From: Labrenzia sp. OB1
GTDB taxonomy: Bacteria; Pseudomonadota; Alphaproteobacteria; Rhizobiales; Stappiaceae
Assembly (NCBI RefSeq): GCF_001624695.1
Contig: NZ_JSEP01000015.1
Location: 985 to 64,984 of the forward strand
Length of the DNA: 64,000 nucleotides
Reading direction: 5' to 3'
The position numbers were made by a program, and so were the translations under genes. The notes beneath the pieces were generated by a model. That model worked only from the letters and a program-made list of their open reading frames with translations. It searched no databases and was not told the DNA's origin. Below are positions 26,555 to 35,716 of this stretch, one piece after another; positions within the stretch are counted from its first letter, which is position 1, and every line of letters begins with the position of its first letter.

Positions 26555-28146
26555 TCCGCAACCCCATCCTGCCGGGCTTCAACCCGGACCCTTCCATCTG
26601 CCGGGCGGGCGATGAGTATTTCATCGCCACCTCGACCTTCGAATGGTATCCGGGAGTCCAGATCCACCGCTCGAAAGATCTGGTGAACTGGGATCTCACC
26701 TGCCGTCCGCTCAACCGCGCAAGCCAGCTTGACATGCGCGGCAATCCGGACAGCGGAGGCATCTGGGCACCGTGCCTCAGCCATGCGGATGGACGGTTCT
26801 GGCTGGTCTATACGGACGTGAAGCGGCTGGACGGAAATTTCAAGGACGCGCACAACTACATCGTGAGCGCTCCCTCCATCGAAGGACCGTGGAGCGACCC
26901 GATCCATGTTTCGTCACACGGGTTCGATCCGTCGCTCTTCCACGACGACGACGGGCGCAAATGGTTTCTGGTTCTCCAGTGGAACCATATTTCCAACTCC
27001 ATAGGCGGGCATCCGCGCCATCCGGCCTTCGATGGGATCCTGCTGCAGGAATGGTCGGAAACCGGCGGGCTCGTCGGCACGCCGAAAAAGATCTTTTCCG
27101 GCAGCGCCCACGGGCTTACAGAAGGCCCGCATCTTCACAAACGCGACGGCTGGTACTATCTGACCGTCGCCGAAGGCGGTACCGGATACGGCCATGCGGT
27201 CACCATGGCCCGGTCACGGTCGATCGACGGACCTTACGACATTCATCCGGACACTTTCGTGATCACCGCGAAGGACGCTCCGAACTGCGCCCTGCAGCGG
27301 GCAGGTCATGGCCAGATCGTAGAAACGCCGGACGGTCAGGTCTATCACACCCATCTGTGTTCCCGCCCCTTGCCGGGCCGGTTTTCGCCGCTCGGGCGCG
27401 AGACGGCGATCCAGAAATGCGAATGGCGCGATGACGGCTGGCTGTATCTTTGCGAGGGCGGCCCCCTGCCGCAGCTAGACGTGCCCGGTCCGGGAGATGC
27501 CGTCCCGCGGCCACCGCACCGGATCGACAGGGAGTTCAGCGGCAAAACATTGCCGAAGGAATTCCAGTGGCTGCGGACGCCCTATCCCGAGCGACTGTTC
27601 ACCCTGACGGGATCGGCGCTGCGCCTGACCGGGCGGGAAAGCGTCGGAAGCTGGTACGAGCAATCCCTTGTCGCCCGGCGCCAGGAGCATCTTTGCTACC
27701 GCGTGGAGACAACGCTGACCGCCTTCGACCCGACCACCTACCAACAGGCGGCGGGCCTGACGACCTACTACAACCGGCACAAGTTTCATTTCCTTGCCGT
27801 GAGCTGGAATGAACGCCTCGGCCGCTGCCTGACGCTGCTCTCCTGTCCGGGCAACTGGCCGGACGGACGGCTCAGCTTTCCGGCTGATCCGGTGGCGATC
27901 GCAGATGGCCCGATCGAGCTTGCCGTCGAGGTCGACAGGGCGCGCCAGCAGTTTTTCTGGAAACAGGGCGGCGACTGGCAACCCTTCGGACCGGAGCTCG
28001 ATGCAAGTGTGATATCCGACGAAGGCGGGCGCGGCGAACACGGATCGTTCACGGGCGCCTTTACCGGCATGCTCGCCTTCGACACGACCGGCCTCGGCAA
28101 GACCGCCGACTTCAGCCGTTTCTCATATGCACCAGAGGGAATGTGA
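26551..28146 (+). CDS. Glycoside hydrolase family 43 (beta-xylosidase/arabinofuranosidase-like), cytoplasmic
   Basis: This 531-residue protein has a five-bladed propeller (about 1-310) and a C-terminal beta-sandwich (about 330-530), the layout of GH43 beta-xylosidases such as Selenomonas SXA. The catalytic triad is visible: base Asp13 (FNPDPS), modulator Asp126 (GFDPSLF) and acid Glu191 (LTEGPH). There is no signal peptide, so it should cut short oligosaccharides after the ABC transporter imports them. Substrate choice between xylose and arabinose linkages cannot be read from sequence alone. Confidence 0.9.
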   Translation: MIRNPILPGFNPDPSICRAGDEYFIATSTFEWYPGVQIHRSKDLVNWDLTCRPLNRASQLDMRGNPDSGGIWAPCLSHADGRFWLVYTDVKRLDGNFKDAHNYIVSAPSIEGPWSDPIHVSSHGFDPSLFHDDDGRKWFLVLQWNHISNSIGGHPRHPAFDGILLQEWSETGGLVGTPKKIFSGSAHGLTEGPHLHKRDGWYYLTVAEGGTGYGHAVTMARSRSIDGPYDIHPDTFVITAKDAPNCALQRAGHGQIVETPDGQVYHTHLCSRPLPGRFSPLGRETAIQKCEWRDDGWLYLCEGGPLPQLDVPGPGDAVPRPPHRIDREFSGKTLPKEFQWLRTPYPERLFTLTGSALRLTGRESVGSWYEQSLVARRQEHLCYRVETTLTAFDPTTYQQAAGLTTYYNRHKFHFLAVSWNERLGRCLTLLSCPGNWPDGRLSFPADPVAIADGPIELAVEVDRARQQFFWKQGGDWQPFGPELDASVISDEGGRGEHGSFTGAFTGMLAFDTTGLGKTADFSRFSYAPEGM

Positions 28147-28183
28147 CGCAAAGTCGCTTCAACGAAATGAAAGGGAGGCATTC

Positions 28184-29239
28184 ATGGCTGGAATGATCAA
28201 GGGACCTGCAATTTTCCTCGCCCAGTTCGCCGGAGACGAGGCTCCGTTCAACACGCTGCCCGCGATTGCGAAATGGGCGGCGGACCTCGGGTACAAGGGG
28301 ATCCAGATCCCGACCTTCGACAGCCGCCTTTTCGATCTCGACAAGGCAGCCGAAAGCCGGACCTATTGCGACGAGATCAAGGGCGTTTGCGCAGATGCCG
28401 GCGTCGAGATTACCGAACTTTCCACCCATTTGCAGGGCCAGCTCGTAGCGGTTCACCCGGCCTACGATCTTTCCTTCGATGCCTTTGCCCCGGCGCAGGT
28501 TCACGGCAACCCGAAAGCCCGCCAGGAATGGGCCGTCGACCAGATGAAGAAGGCGGCCGTCGCCAGCCGTTTCCTCGGCCTCGACGCCTCCGTCAGCTTC
28601 ACCGGATCGCTGGCATTCCCATATCTTTATCCCTGGCCGCAACGGCCGGACGGACTCATCGAAGAAGCCTTCTCGGAGCTTGCGAAACGCTGGAAGCCGA
28701 TCCTCGATGTCTATGACGAACACGGTGTCGACGTCGGCTACGAGATCCACCCCGGCGAGGACGTGTTCGACGGGGCCACCTTCGAGATGTTCCTCGAGGC
28801 GCTCGGCGAACACAGTCGCTGCCAGATCAACTACGATCCCTCGCATTTTCTGCTGCAGCAGATGGATTATCTCGCCTTCATCGACATCTATCACGAGCGC
28901 ATCTGCGCCTATCACGTGAAGGATGCGGAGTTCAATCCGGACGGCCGCCAGGGGGTCTATTCAGGCTATCAGAGCTGGATCAACCGCGCCGGCCGGTTCC
29001 GCTCCCTCGGCGACGGTCACGTGGACTTCTCCGGCATCTTCTCCAAACTGGCGCAACACGGCTATGACAGCTGGGCCGTGCTGGAATGGGAGTGCTGCCT
29101 GAAATCGCCCCAACAGGGGGCCGCGGAAGGCGCTCCGTTCATCGCCAACCACATCATCGAAGTCACCGACAAGGCCTTCGACGATTTCGCGGGCGGCGGC
29201 ATCGACAAGAAACAGATCCACACGATGCTCGGGTTGTGA
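28184..29239 (+). CDS. Sugar phosphate isomerase/epimerase family protein (second)
   Basis: This 351-residue TIM-barrel protein is related to the earlier isomerase-like protein but about 100 residues longer. Metal-site-type segments are GYEIHPGED, INYDPSHFLLQQ and AYHVKDAEF. The ATG at 28184 is chosen because GGGAGG lies about 8 nt upstream; the open frame before it overlaps the GH43 gene. It is the last gene of the operon and ends 25 nt before the convergent ROK gene. Confidence 0.82.
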   Translation: MAGMIKGPAIFLAQFAGDEAPFNTLPAIAKWAADLGYKGIQIPTFDSRLFDLDKAAESRTYCDEIKGVCADAGVEITELSTHLQGQLVAVHPAYDLSFDAFAPAQVHGNPKARQEWAVDQMKKAAVASRFLGLDASVSFTGSLAFPYLYPWPQRPDGLIEEAFSELAKRWKPILDVYDEHGVDVGYEIHPGEDVFDGATFEMFLEALGEHSRCQINYDPSHFLLQQMDYLAFIDIYHERICAYHVKDAEFNPDGRQGVYSGYQSWINRAGRFRSLGDGHVDFSGIFSKLAQHGYDSWAVLEWECCLKSPQQGAAEGAPFIANHIIEVTDKAFDDFAGGGIDKKQIHTMLGL

Positions 29240-29245
29240 TCGCGA

Positions 29246-29261
29246 CCGGAGCGATCTCCGG
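29246..29261. terminator. Hairpin between convergent genes
   Basis: CCGGAG-CGAT-CTCCGG is a perfect 6-bp hairpin in the 25-bp gap between two convergent stop codons. It probably ends transcription in both directions, although T-tracts are lacking. Confidence 0.45.
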
Positions 29262-29264
29262 CCC

Positions 29265-30482
29265 TCAGAGCAGGAGGTGCGAAACCGAGGGAGCGTAAAG
29301 CGCATCCACCGCAGCGGCGGTTGCACCGAGCGCGACCGCCGTCGCCCCCGAGGTGCCGATCCTGATCCGCGCGTCGTCCGAACTCCGGGCATCTATACGC
29401 GACGGCAGTGGCGCGGCGCGCTCCAGGAGCGCGCGCAGAACTTCCGGCTTGACAATACCGCCGAGGATGATCGCTTCCGGGTCGAGCATCATCTCGAGCA
29501 TGTTAACGAGCTGGCGCACGAACGGGGCAACGTCGGACATCCAGTCGAAGACCTGCGGTTCTCCCCTGTCGAACAGGTCCTCGATCCGCGCAACGGAGGC
29601 GGGATCCGTCGGCTCCAGGGCAAGCCTCTCGCACAGGGCATTGAGCGACAGATACTTTTCCAGACAGCCCCTGTTGCCGCAGGCACATGCCGGCCCGTCC
29701 GGATTGACGATGACATGACCGATTTCACCGGCGTTCTTCGTCCCACCGGGATAGAGCGCGCCGTTGAGCACGAAGCCCGCCCCCAGGCCCATGCCGAACT
29801 GGATGAAGGCAAAGCTGTTGAAGTTCCGGCCAATGCCATAGACGTGCTCTCCCAGAGCGGCGGCCGAGGCGTCGTTCTGCAGCACGAAAGGCAGTTGAAG
29901 GGCCTGCTGCAGCAGGGCCAGGTTTTCCGGAGACCCGAATTCGGAAAAATTGGTTGCGTCGGTCCCCTGACCGGTGGCTCCGGCGCTCCCGAACGGCCCC
30001 GGTGCGGCAAGTCCCACGCCGAACAGCCGCCGCGATCTTGCGGGATCGTCCCGCCGAAAATCGCCGGCCAGGGACAGTATCTGCTCATTGGCGGCCGCAA
30101 CCGTGGCGGCGGACAGATGGCCGGCGGCCTGCCACACGATATTGCCGAGAAGATCGCAGACAATCGCCCGTACCGAGAGCCGGTCGACATGAAAGCCGAG
30201 ACTGTAGGCATGGTCCGGCCTGAGCTGCACCTTCATGCCCGGATGCCCGCGTCCGGAGGCCTTTCTGGCATGCATGACGACGATGCCGCCGCTTTCCAGC
30301 TCTGCTACGATGTTCTGCACCGTCTGCCGGGAAAGTGACGTGATTTCAGATATTTCCGTGCGTCCGATAGGGCCCCTCGTTCTGATGACCTCCAGGACGA
30401 CACGGTGATTGTGGCTCTTGGCGCGCGTGAGATTCGTACCGCTCGTACGGAAGGAGTTGGGAATCGGCGAGGTGTCGTTCAT
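29265..30482 (-). CDS. ROK-family transcriptional regulator (NagC/Mlc/XylR-like)
   Basis: This 405-residue protein has an N-terminal winged helix (GPIGRTEISEITSLSRQTVQNIV, about residues 36-58). A ROK sugar-binding domain follows, with GVGLAAPGPFG, the catalytic-type Asp in LQNDASAAALGE and a zinc site CACGNRGCLEKY. It is divergent from a sugar ABC operon and likely represses it until a sugar binds. The kinase-type residues are partly kept, but the DNA-binding domain marks it as a regulator. Confidence 0.9.
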   Translation of the reverse strand: MNDTSPIPNSFRTSGTNLTRAKSHNHRVVLEVIRTRGPIGRTEISEITSLSRQTVQNIVAELESGGIVVMHARKASGRGHPGMKVQLRPDHAYSLGFHVDRLSVRAIVCDLLGNIVWQAAGHLSAATVAAANEQILSLAGDFRRDDPARSRRLFGVGLAAPGPFGSAGATGQGTDATNFSEFGSPENLALLQQALQLPFVLQNDASAAALGEHVYGIGRNFNSFAFIQFGMGLGAGFVLNGALYPGGTKNAGEIGHVIVNPDGPACACGNRGCLEKYLSLNALCERLALEPTDPASVARIEDLFDRGEPQVFDWMSDVAPFVRQLVNMLEMMLDPEAIILGGIVKPEVLRALLERAAPLPSRIDARSSDDARIRIGTSGATAVALGATAAAVDALYAPSVSHLLL

Positions 30483-30501
30483 GGAGCCAATAGATCAGAA
30501 A

Positions 30502-30530
30502 TTATTTTTTATATCAATTTGACAAAATAA
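30502..30530. promoter_or_regulatory. Candidate ROK operator (TTATTTT/AAAATAA inverted repeat)
   Basis: TTATTTT (30502-30508) and AAAATAA (30524-30530) form an inverted repeat with a 15-bp spacer. AT-rich arms of this kind are usual for Mlc/NagC-type ROK operators. It overlaps the -35 element of the sugar operon promoter. Confidence 0.45.
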
Positions 30531-30546
30531 AAATCCACCATAAGAT
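30519..30546 (+). promoter_or_regulatory. Promoter of the second sugar ABC operon
   Basis: TTGACA (30519-30524) is followed after 16 bp by TAAGAT (30541-30546), about 30 bp before the binding-protein start. The -35 lies within the candidate ROK operator. Confidence 0.55.
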
Positions 30547-30578
30547 GACTTTGCTCAATATAAAAACCGGAGGGCATG

Positions 30579-31823
30579 ATGAAAGCGATTAAGAAACTTG
30601 TTTTGGGGTCGGCGCTTGCCACCCTTGCCATGGCGTCGACTGCCATGGCCGATACCACATTGAATGCACTTTTCATGAGCCAGGCGGCCTACAGTGAAGA
30701 CGACATCAAGTCGATGACCGCCCAGTTCGAAGCCGCCAATCCTGGCGTCAAGGTGTCCCTGGAATTCGTTCCCTACGAGGCCCTGCACGACAAGATCATC
30801 GCCGCTGCCGGCGCTGGTGACGACGGCTATGACGTGGTCCTGTTCGACGTTATCTGGCCGGCGGAATTCGCGACGGGCGGTTTCCTGACCGATGTGAGCG
30901 ACCGCATTCCCGCCGAATACACCGACGAGGTTTTCGAGGGGGCCTGGACGACAGTCGAGTATGAAGGCAAGCGTTACGGCATGCCCTGGATCCTCGATAC
31001 GAAATATCTTTTCTACAACACGGAAATCCTGGCGGAGGCCGGCATCTCCCAGCCGCCGAAAACCTGGACCGAGCTCATGACCCAGGCCCGTCAGATCAAG
31101 GAAAAGGGGCTTGTCGAATATCCGCTCGTGTGGAGCTGGTCTCAGTCCGAGGCGATGATCTGCGACTTCACCACCCTGACGGCCGCAAATGACGGAAAGT
31201 TCTTCGATGCGGGCGAACCCGCCTTCACCACCGGCGGCGCCAGGGATGCGGTCGCCTTCATGAAGGCGACGCTGGACGAGGGCCTGACGAATCCGGCCTC
31301 GCGCGAATATTTCGAGGAAGATGTCCGTCGGGTGTTCTCGAACGGGGAAGCCGCCTTTGCCCTGAACTGGACCTACATGAACGCGCTGGCCAACGATCCG
31401 AAGGAAAGCAAGGTCGCCGGCAAGGTAAAGGTTGTCTCGGCACCTGGTGTCGAGGGCAAGTCCACCGCCTCGAGCGTCAACGGCTCCATGGGTCTCGGCA
31501 TCCCGGCCAACAGCCCGCATGCGGACGAGGCATGGGCCTATATTTCCTTCCTGACACAGAAGGACATCCAGGACGACTATGCCAAGCTCAGCCTGCCTAT
31601 CTGGAAGGCGTCCTACAGCGAGCCCAAGGTCATGGAAGGTCAGGAAGACCTGATCGCGGCGGCCAGGGAATCCATCGCCGTCATGTATCCGCGTCCGCTC
31701 GTTCCCTCCTATACAGAGGTTTCCGACATCCTTCAGAAGAACATCCACAAGGTTCTGCTCAACCAGACCAGTGCGGATGAAGCCCTGGAAGCGGCTGCCG
31801 AGCGCGTGAAACGCATCCGGTAA
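30579..31823 (+). CDS. Sugar ABC transporter substrate-binding protein (CUT1, second system)
   Basis: This 414-residue protein has a signal peptide ending AMA-DT and a family-1 sugar-binding fold (FEAANPGVKVSLEFVPYEAL, then GKRYGMPWILDTKYLFYNTE). It captures a carbohydrate for the permeases that follow. The second of two tandem ATG codons (30579) is preferred because GGAGGG ends only 1 nt before the first. Its sequence is clearly different from the binding protein at 19365, so the two systems have different ligands or specificities. Confidence 0.92.
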   Translation: MKAIKKLVLGSALATLAMASTAMADTTLNALFMSQAAYSEDDIKSMTAQFEAANPGVKVSLEFVPYEALHDKIIAAAGAGDDGYDVVLFDVIWPAEFATGGFLTDVSDRIPAEYTDEVFEGAWTTVEYEGKRYGMPWILDTKYLFYNTEILAEAGISQPPKTWTELMTQARQIKEKGLVEYPLVWSWSQSEAMICDFTTLTAANDGKFFDAGEPAFTTGGARDAVAFMKATLDEGLTNPASREYFEEDVRRVFSNGEAAFALNWTYMNALANDPKESKVAGKVKVVSAPGVEGKSTASSVNGSMGLGIPANSPHADEAWAYISFLTQKDIQDDYAKLSLPIWKASYSEPKVMEGQEDLIAAARESIAVMYPRPLVPSYTEVSDILQKNIHKVLLNQTSADEALEAAAERVKRIR

Positions 31824-31843
31824 AACCGACAGGAGATCTGCCC

Positions 31844-32737
31844 ATGCTTGGTCGACGCCAAAAACAGGAAAAATGGATGCTTTTGGCGCCGGCCATGTTC
31901 GTGCTCGCGCTGATCACAATGGTCCCGCTGGCCAATACGCTCTGGCTGAGTTTCACCGACACCCGTATCACCGCGATTGCCGCCCCGGTCCATTTCATCG
32001 GGCTGGAAAACTACATCTATGCGCTCACGGACCCGGATTTTCAGGCCGCTCTCTACCGCACGCTTTACTTCACGATCGTGTCGGTGGGTCTTGAAGGCGT
32101 TCTGGGAATTGCCGTGGCCGTGCTTCTGAACCAGCCCTTCCGGGGACGTCTGGTGCTGCGTGCCCTCATCATCCTGCCCTGGGCCGTGCCGACAATCGTC
32201 AACGCGGTCGCCTGGCGCCTGATCTACCAGCCGGACTATGGCGCCCTCAATTCCCTGCTTTACCAACTCGGCCTGATCAGTGATTACAGAAGCTGGATCG
32301 GCGATCCGTCGACGGCCATGAACATGGTCATCCTGGCCGATGTGTGGAAGAACTTTCCGCTGGTCGCCTATGTGGCGCTGGCCGCCCTGCAGACGGTGCC
32401 CGACGATCTTCTCAAGGCCGCCGCCATCGAAGGCGCCAGCCCCTGGAAACGCTTCCGCTCGATCACGCTGCCTTGGATTGCCGGACCGCTGCTGGTCGTG
32501 ATGGTACTCAGAACCATCGAGGCCTTCCGGGTGTTCGACATCATCTATGTCATGACCAGTGGCGGTCCGGCGGACAGCACCAAGACGGCGAGCTTCTTCA
32601 TCTATCAGGAATATTTCAACTATCTCCGAAGCGGCAGCGGCGCCTCCTACGCGGTGCTGGTGGCCGGCATCAGCGCCGTGCTGATCCTCGTCTACTACAG
32701 TGCGGCAAAACGCCAGGCCGCGGGAGGCACCGCATGA
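31844..32737 (+). CDS. Sugar ABC transporter permease (second system, MalF-type)
   Basis: This 297-residue membrane protein has about six helices and the EAA loop DDLLKAAAIEGASPWKRFRS. It begins 20 nt after the binding-protein gene, with AGGAG upstream. It overlaps the next permease gene by 4 nt (ATGA). Confidence 0.93.
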   Translation: MLGRRQKQEKWMLLAPAMFVLALITMVPLANTLWLSFTDTRITAIAAPVHFIGLENYIYALTDPDFQAALYRTLYFTIVSVGLEGVLGIAVAVLLNQPFRGRLVLRALIILPWAVPTIVNAVAWRLIYQPDYGALNSLLYQLGLISDYRSWIGDPSTAMNMVILADVWKNFPLVAYVALAALQTVPDDLLKAAAIEGASPWKRFRSITLPWIAGPLLVVMVLRTIEAFRVFDIIYVMTSGGPADSTKTASFFIYQEYFNYLRSGSGASYAVLVAGISAVLILVYYSAAKRQAAGGTA

Positions 32738-33573
32738 GACGGTCCCTTCTCCAGTCTGTCCTTGTCTATCTGTGCGCCCTGATGCTGGCGGTCTTCACGG
32801 CAGGCCCGCTGCTGTGGCTGGCCGTGATGAGCGTCAGCATGCCGACGGATCTTACTGAAGTGCCCCTGCGCTGGATCCCGTCCGACCTGGATTTCAGCCG
32901 CTACGGTGCCCTGCTGGATGTCGCGGATGGCAGCGGCAGACACTTTCTGAGCGCGCTCAGGAACTCGATCCTGACCGCGGGAGGTGCCACTGCCATCGCG
33001 TTGCTGGTCGCAATTCCCGCCGCCTATTCCTTTTCCAGGCGCAAGGCCTCCATGGTGCTGCTCTTTGCCTTTCTTGCGACAATCATGATGCCGCCGATCA
33101 CCTATATCCTGCCGCTCTACTCGGCTTTCAGCAGCCTCGGGCTACTCAACAAGACCGTCACGCTGGTGATCGTCTACGCGGCCATGCTGCTTCCCTTCGC
33201 CATCTGGCTCATGAAGGCGAATATCGACGTGCTTCCGGTCGAGGTCGAGCAGGCGGCGCTTATGGAAGGCGCCAGTACCGCCTTCACGCTCCGCAAGGTC
33301 GTGCTGCCGCTCGCGCTGCCCGCGATTGCGGCAACCGCCATGCTCTCCTTTCTGGTTGCCTGGGACGAGTTCTTCTATGCGCTGATCTTCACCAACGACC
33401 TCTCCGCCAAGACGCTGCCCGTCGCGATCGCGGATTTCGCCGCCGGCCGTGTCACCGACTACGGCGTTATCGCCTCGGTCGGGGTGATGGCCACCCTGCC
33501 GCCGGCCATCCTGGCAATCGCCTTTCAGAAATTCATCGTCTCGGGACTGGTGGCCGGGTCCGTCAAGGGCTGA
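32734..33573 (+). CDS. Sugar ABC transporter permease (second system, MalG-type)
   Basis: This 279-residue membrane protein has about six helices and the EAA loop VEVEQAALMEGASTAFTLRK. The ATG at 32734 overlaps the stop of the first permease gene and is preceded by GGGAGG; a longer upstream reading in this frame is only the shadow of that gene. Confidence 0.93.
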   Translation: MRRSLLQSVLVYLCALMLAVFTAGPLLWLAVMSVSMPTDLTEVPLRWIPSDLDFSRYGALLDVADGSGRHFLSALRNSILTAGGATAIALLVAIPAAYSFSRRKASMVLLFAFLATIMMPPITYILPLYSAFSSLGLLNKTVTLVIVYAAMLLPFAIWLMKANIDVLPVEVEQAALMEGASTAFTLRKVVLPLALPAIAATAMLSFLVAWDEFFYALIFTNDLSAKTLPVAIADFAAGRVTDYGVIASVGVMATLPPAILAIAFQKFIVSGLVAGSVKG

Positions 33574-33608
33574 TCTGGCGCTCGAAAAACAAGGAACGAC
33601 AAGCCGTC

Positions 33609-34724
33609 ATGCCGGAAAACCCCATCCTTTGCATAGACAAGCTGCAAAAGACCTACGGCGATGTGCCGATCCTGAAGGATATAGCCATCAGCATGGATCC
33701 GGGAGAATTCCTGGTGCTGGTCGGGCCGTCCGGCTGCGGCAAGTCCACCTTGCTGAACTGTATCTCCGGACTGACCGGCATTTCGTCCGGTTCCATCACC
33801 ATTGCGGGCCGCGACCGGACGCACGCGGAGCCCGCAGACCGTGACATCGCCATGGTTTTCCAGTCCTATGCGCTCTTCCCAAACATGAGCGTCGAGCGCA
33901 ACATCGGCTTCGGACTGGAGGTGCGGAAGGTTCCTGAACGCGAAAAGAAAAGCAAGGTTGCCGACGTCGCGAAGCTGTTGAAGATCGAACACCTGCTGCA
34001 GCGCAAGCCGGCCGAGCTTTCCGGCGGCCAGCGGCAGCGGGTCGCCATGGGCAGGGCTCTGGTCCGCGATCCCGAACTGTTTCTGTTCGACGAACCGCTC
34101 TCCAACCTCGATGCGAAGCTGCGCGTAAGCATGCGCACGGAAATCAAGCGCATTCACCAGACCACCGGCGCCTCGTTCGTCTATGTCACCCATGACCAGA
34201 TCGAGGCAATGACCCTGGCGACGCGGATTGTCGTCATGAAAGATGGTGTCATTCAGCAGATCGGCACACCGAACGAGATATACAACCGGCCGGTGAATGC
34301 CTTTGTCGCGGATTTCATGGGGGCGCCTTCCATGAACCTCATGAAGGGAACGGTGACCCGGCAAGCGGACGGCATCCGGCTGGAGATACCCGCGCCGCAA
34401 GGCTCCACGATCGAACTCACGGACTACGACACCGCCCCGGACCGCCTCCCGGCAGGGCCGGCGGAGGTGCTGATCGGCCTGCGGCCGGAGGCCATGACAG
34501 ACCAGGCCAGAGCGGACGGCCGAAGCGTCCAGGTGGCGGACTGCGTGCTCGACGTTGTCGAACCGGCGGGTGCGGACACCTACGCGGTCGTCCACCTGGG
34601 CGGCACCGAGGCCATCGCGCGCCTGTCGGCCGATACGCCGGTCGCTGCCGGCCAGGTGACCCCCATCGCCTTCGATCTTTCCAAAATCTCCTATTTCGAT
34701 GTTTCGTCGGGAACCCGTCTATGA
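33609..34724 (+). CDS. Sugar ABC transporter ATPase (MalK/UgpC-like, second system)
   Basis: This 371-residue ATPase has Walker A GPSGCGKS, signature LSGGQRQR, Walker B LFLFDEP, the switch histidine in YVTHDQIEAM and a C-terminal OB-fold regulatory domain (GLRPEAM). It powers the importer encoded just upstream. It overlaps the glucokinase gene by ATGA, tying uptake to sugar phosphorylation. Confidence 0.95.
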   Translation: MPENPILCIDKLQKTYGDVPILKDIAISMDPGEFLVLVGPSGCGKSTLLNCISGLTGISSGSITIAGRDRTHAEPADRDIAMVFQSYALFPNMSVERNIGFGLEVRKVPEREKKSKVADVAKLLKIEHLLQRKPAELSGGQRQRVAMGRALVRDPELFLFDEPLSNLDAKLRVSMRTEIKRIHQTTGASFVYVTHDQIEAMTLATRIVVMKDGVIQQIGTPNEIYNRPVNAFVADFMGAPSMNLMKGTVTRQADGIRLEIPAPQGSTIELTDYDTAPDRLPAGPAEVLIGLRPEAMTDQARADGRSVQVADCVLDVVEPAGADTYAVVHLGGTEAIARLSADTPVAAGQVTPIAFDLSKISYFDVSSGTRL

Positions 34725-35716
34725 GCACATTCCAAGGGCTCGCCGCCGATATCGGTGGCACCAATACCCGGCTGGCCCTCGTTGACAACGGCCGGGTGCT
34801 CGAAGAGACGATCGTCCGTTTCCGGAATGCGGATTTCGATACTCCGGAGGAGGCGATCGGCAGCTATCTGTCCGGCACCGGACACCCGGCCTGCGGTTCC
34901 GCCATCATCGCCATCGCCGCTCCCATTGACGGAACGACGGTCAGGATGACCAACCACCCGTGGACCTGCGATGCCGGCCGTATCGGCAAGGTCCTGGACG
35001 GTGCGGAGGTCACTTTCCTCAACGACTTCGAGGCGCTTGCCTATTCTCTGGACAGCATCGACCCGGCCCGGCTGACCCCCATTCACACGCCGAAACGACA
35101 ATTGCGCAGCAATGCCACCCGGCTGGTGGTGGGCGCCGGAACCGGGTTCAACGCGACCTCGCTGTTCCCGACCGCGAGCGGAATTCACGTGGGAACGGGA
35201 GAATGCGGACACGGCACGCTGGCGGTCGAAAGCGAGGCGGAACTGCGGCTGTGGTCGTATCTGGCCGTCAACCGCGGGCGGGCCTCCATCGAGCGGGCGT
35301 TGTCCGGCAGCGGCCTGCGCGAGATCTATGAATGGCACTGTCTCGAGCGCGGCCAGCTGATCGCGGCCCACAGCCCGGCGGGCATAGCCGATCTTGCCAT
35401 TACCGGAACGGACGCGGTCTGCCTGGCCGCCGCCCGGCAATGGGCCACCTTCCTCGGCCGGGTCGTCGGCGACCTGATCCTATCTTTCATGTCGCTCGGC
35501 GGCGTCGTGCTGACGGGCGGCGTCACACGCAGCCTGTCGCACTTCCTGAGCGAACCCGAATTCCTGACGGCCCTATGTTCGAAAGGTCGCCAGAGCCAAC
35601 TCGTCTCCGGGGTTCCGGTCAGTTTGCTGGAAGACGATTTTGCCGCGCTTGCCGGCTGCGCGTCCAGAATGCCTCGGCGGGACAGGGTTCAAAAGCTGCC
35701 AGAAGTCACGATTTGA
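34721..35716 (+). CDS. glk: Glucokinase
   Basis: This 331-residue protein of the bacterial Glk (non-ROK) family phosphorylates glucose with ATP. Phosphate loop 1 is AADIGGTNTRLAL (residues 8-20), the catalytic aspartate lies in FLNDFEALAYS, and VVGAGTGFNAT and GTGECGHGTL are typical. Its position as last gene of the sugar ABC operon suggests that the imported sugar is, or releases, glucose or a close analogue. Its last 11 nt overlap the convergent pcaQ gene. Confidence 0.88.
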   Translation: MSTFQGLAADIGGTNTRLALVDNGRVLEETIVRFRNADFDTPEEAIGSYLSGTGHPACGSAIIAIAAPIDGTTVRMTNHPWTCDAGRIGKVLDGAEVTFLNDFEALAYSLDSIDPARLTPIHTPKRQLRSNATRLVVGAGTGFNATSLFPTASGIHVGTGECGHGTLAVESEAELRLWSYLAVNRGRASIERALSGSGLREIYEWHCLERGQLIAAHSPAGIADLAITGTDAVCLAAARQWATFLGRVVGDLILSFMSLGGVVLTGGVTRSLSHFLSEPEFLTALCSKGRQSQLVSGVPVSLLEDDFAALAGCASRMPRRDRVQKLPEVTI

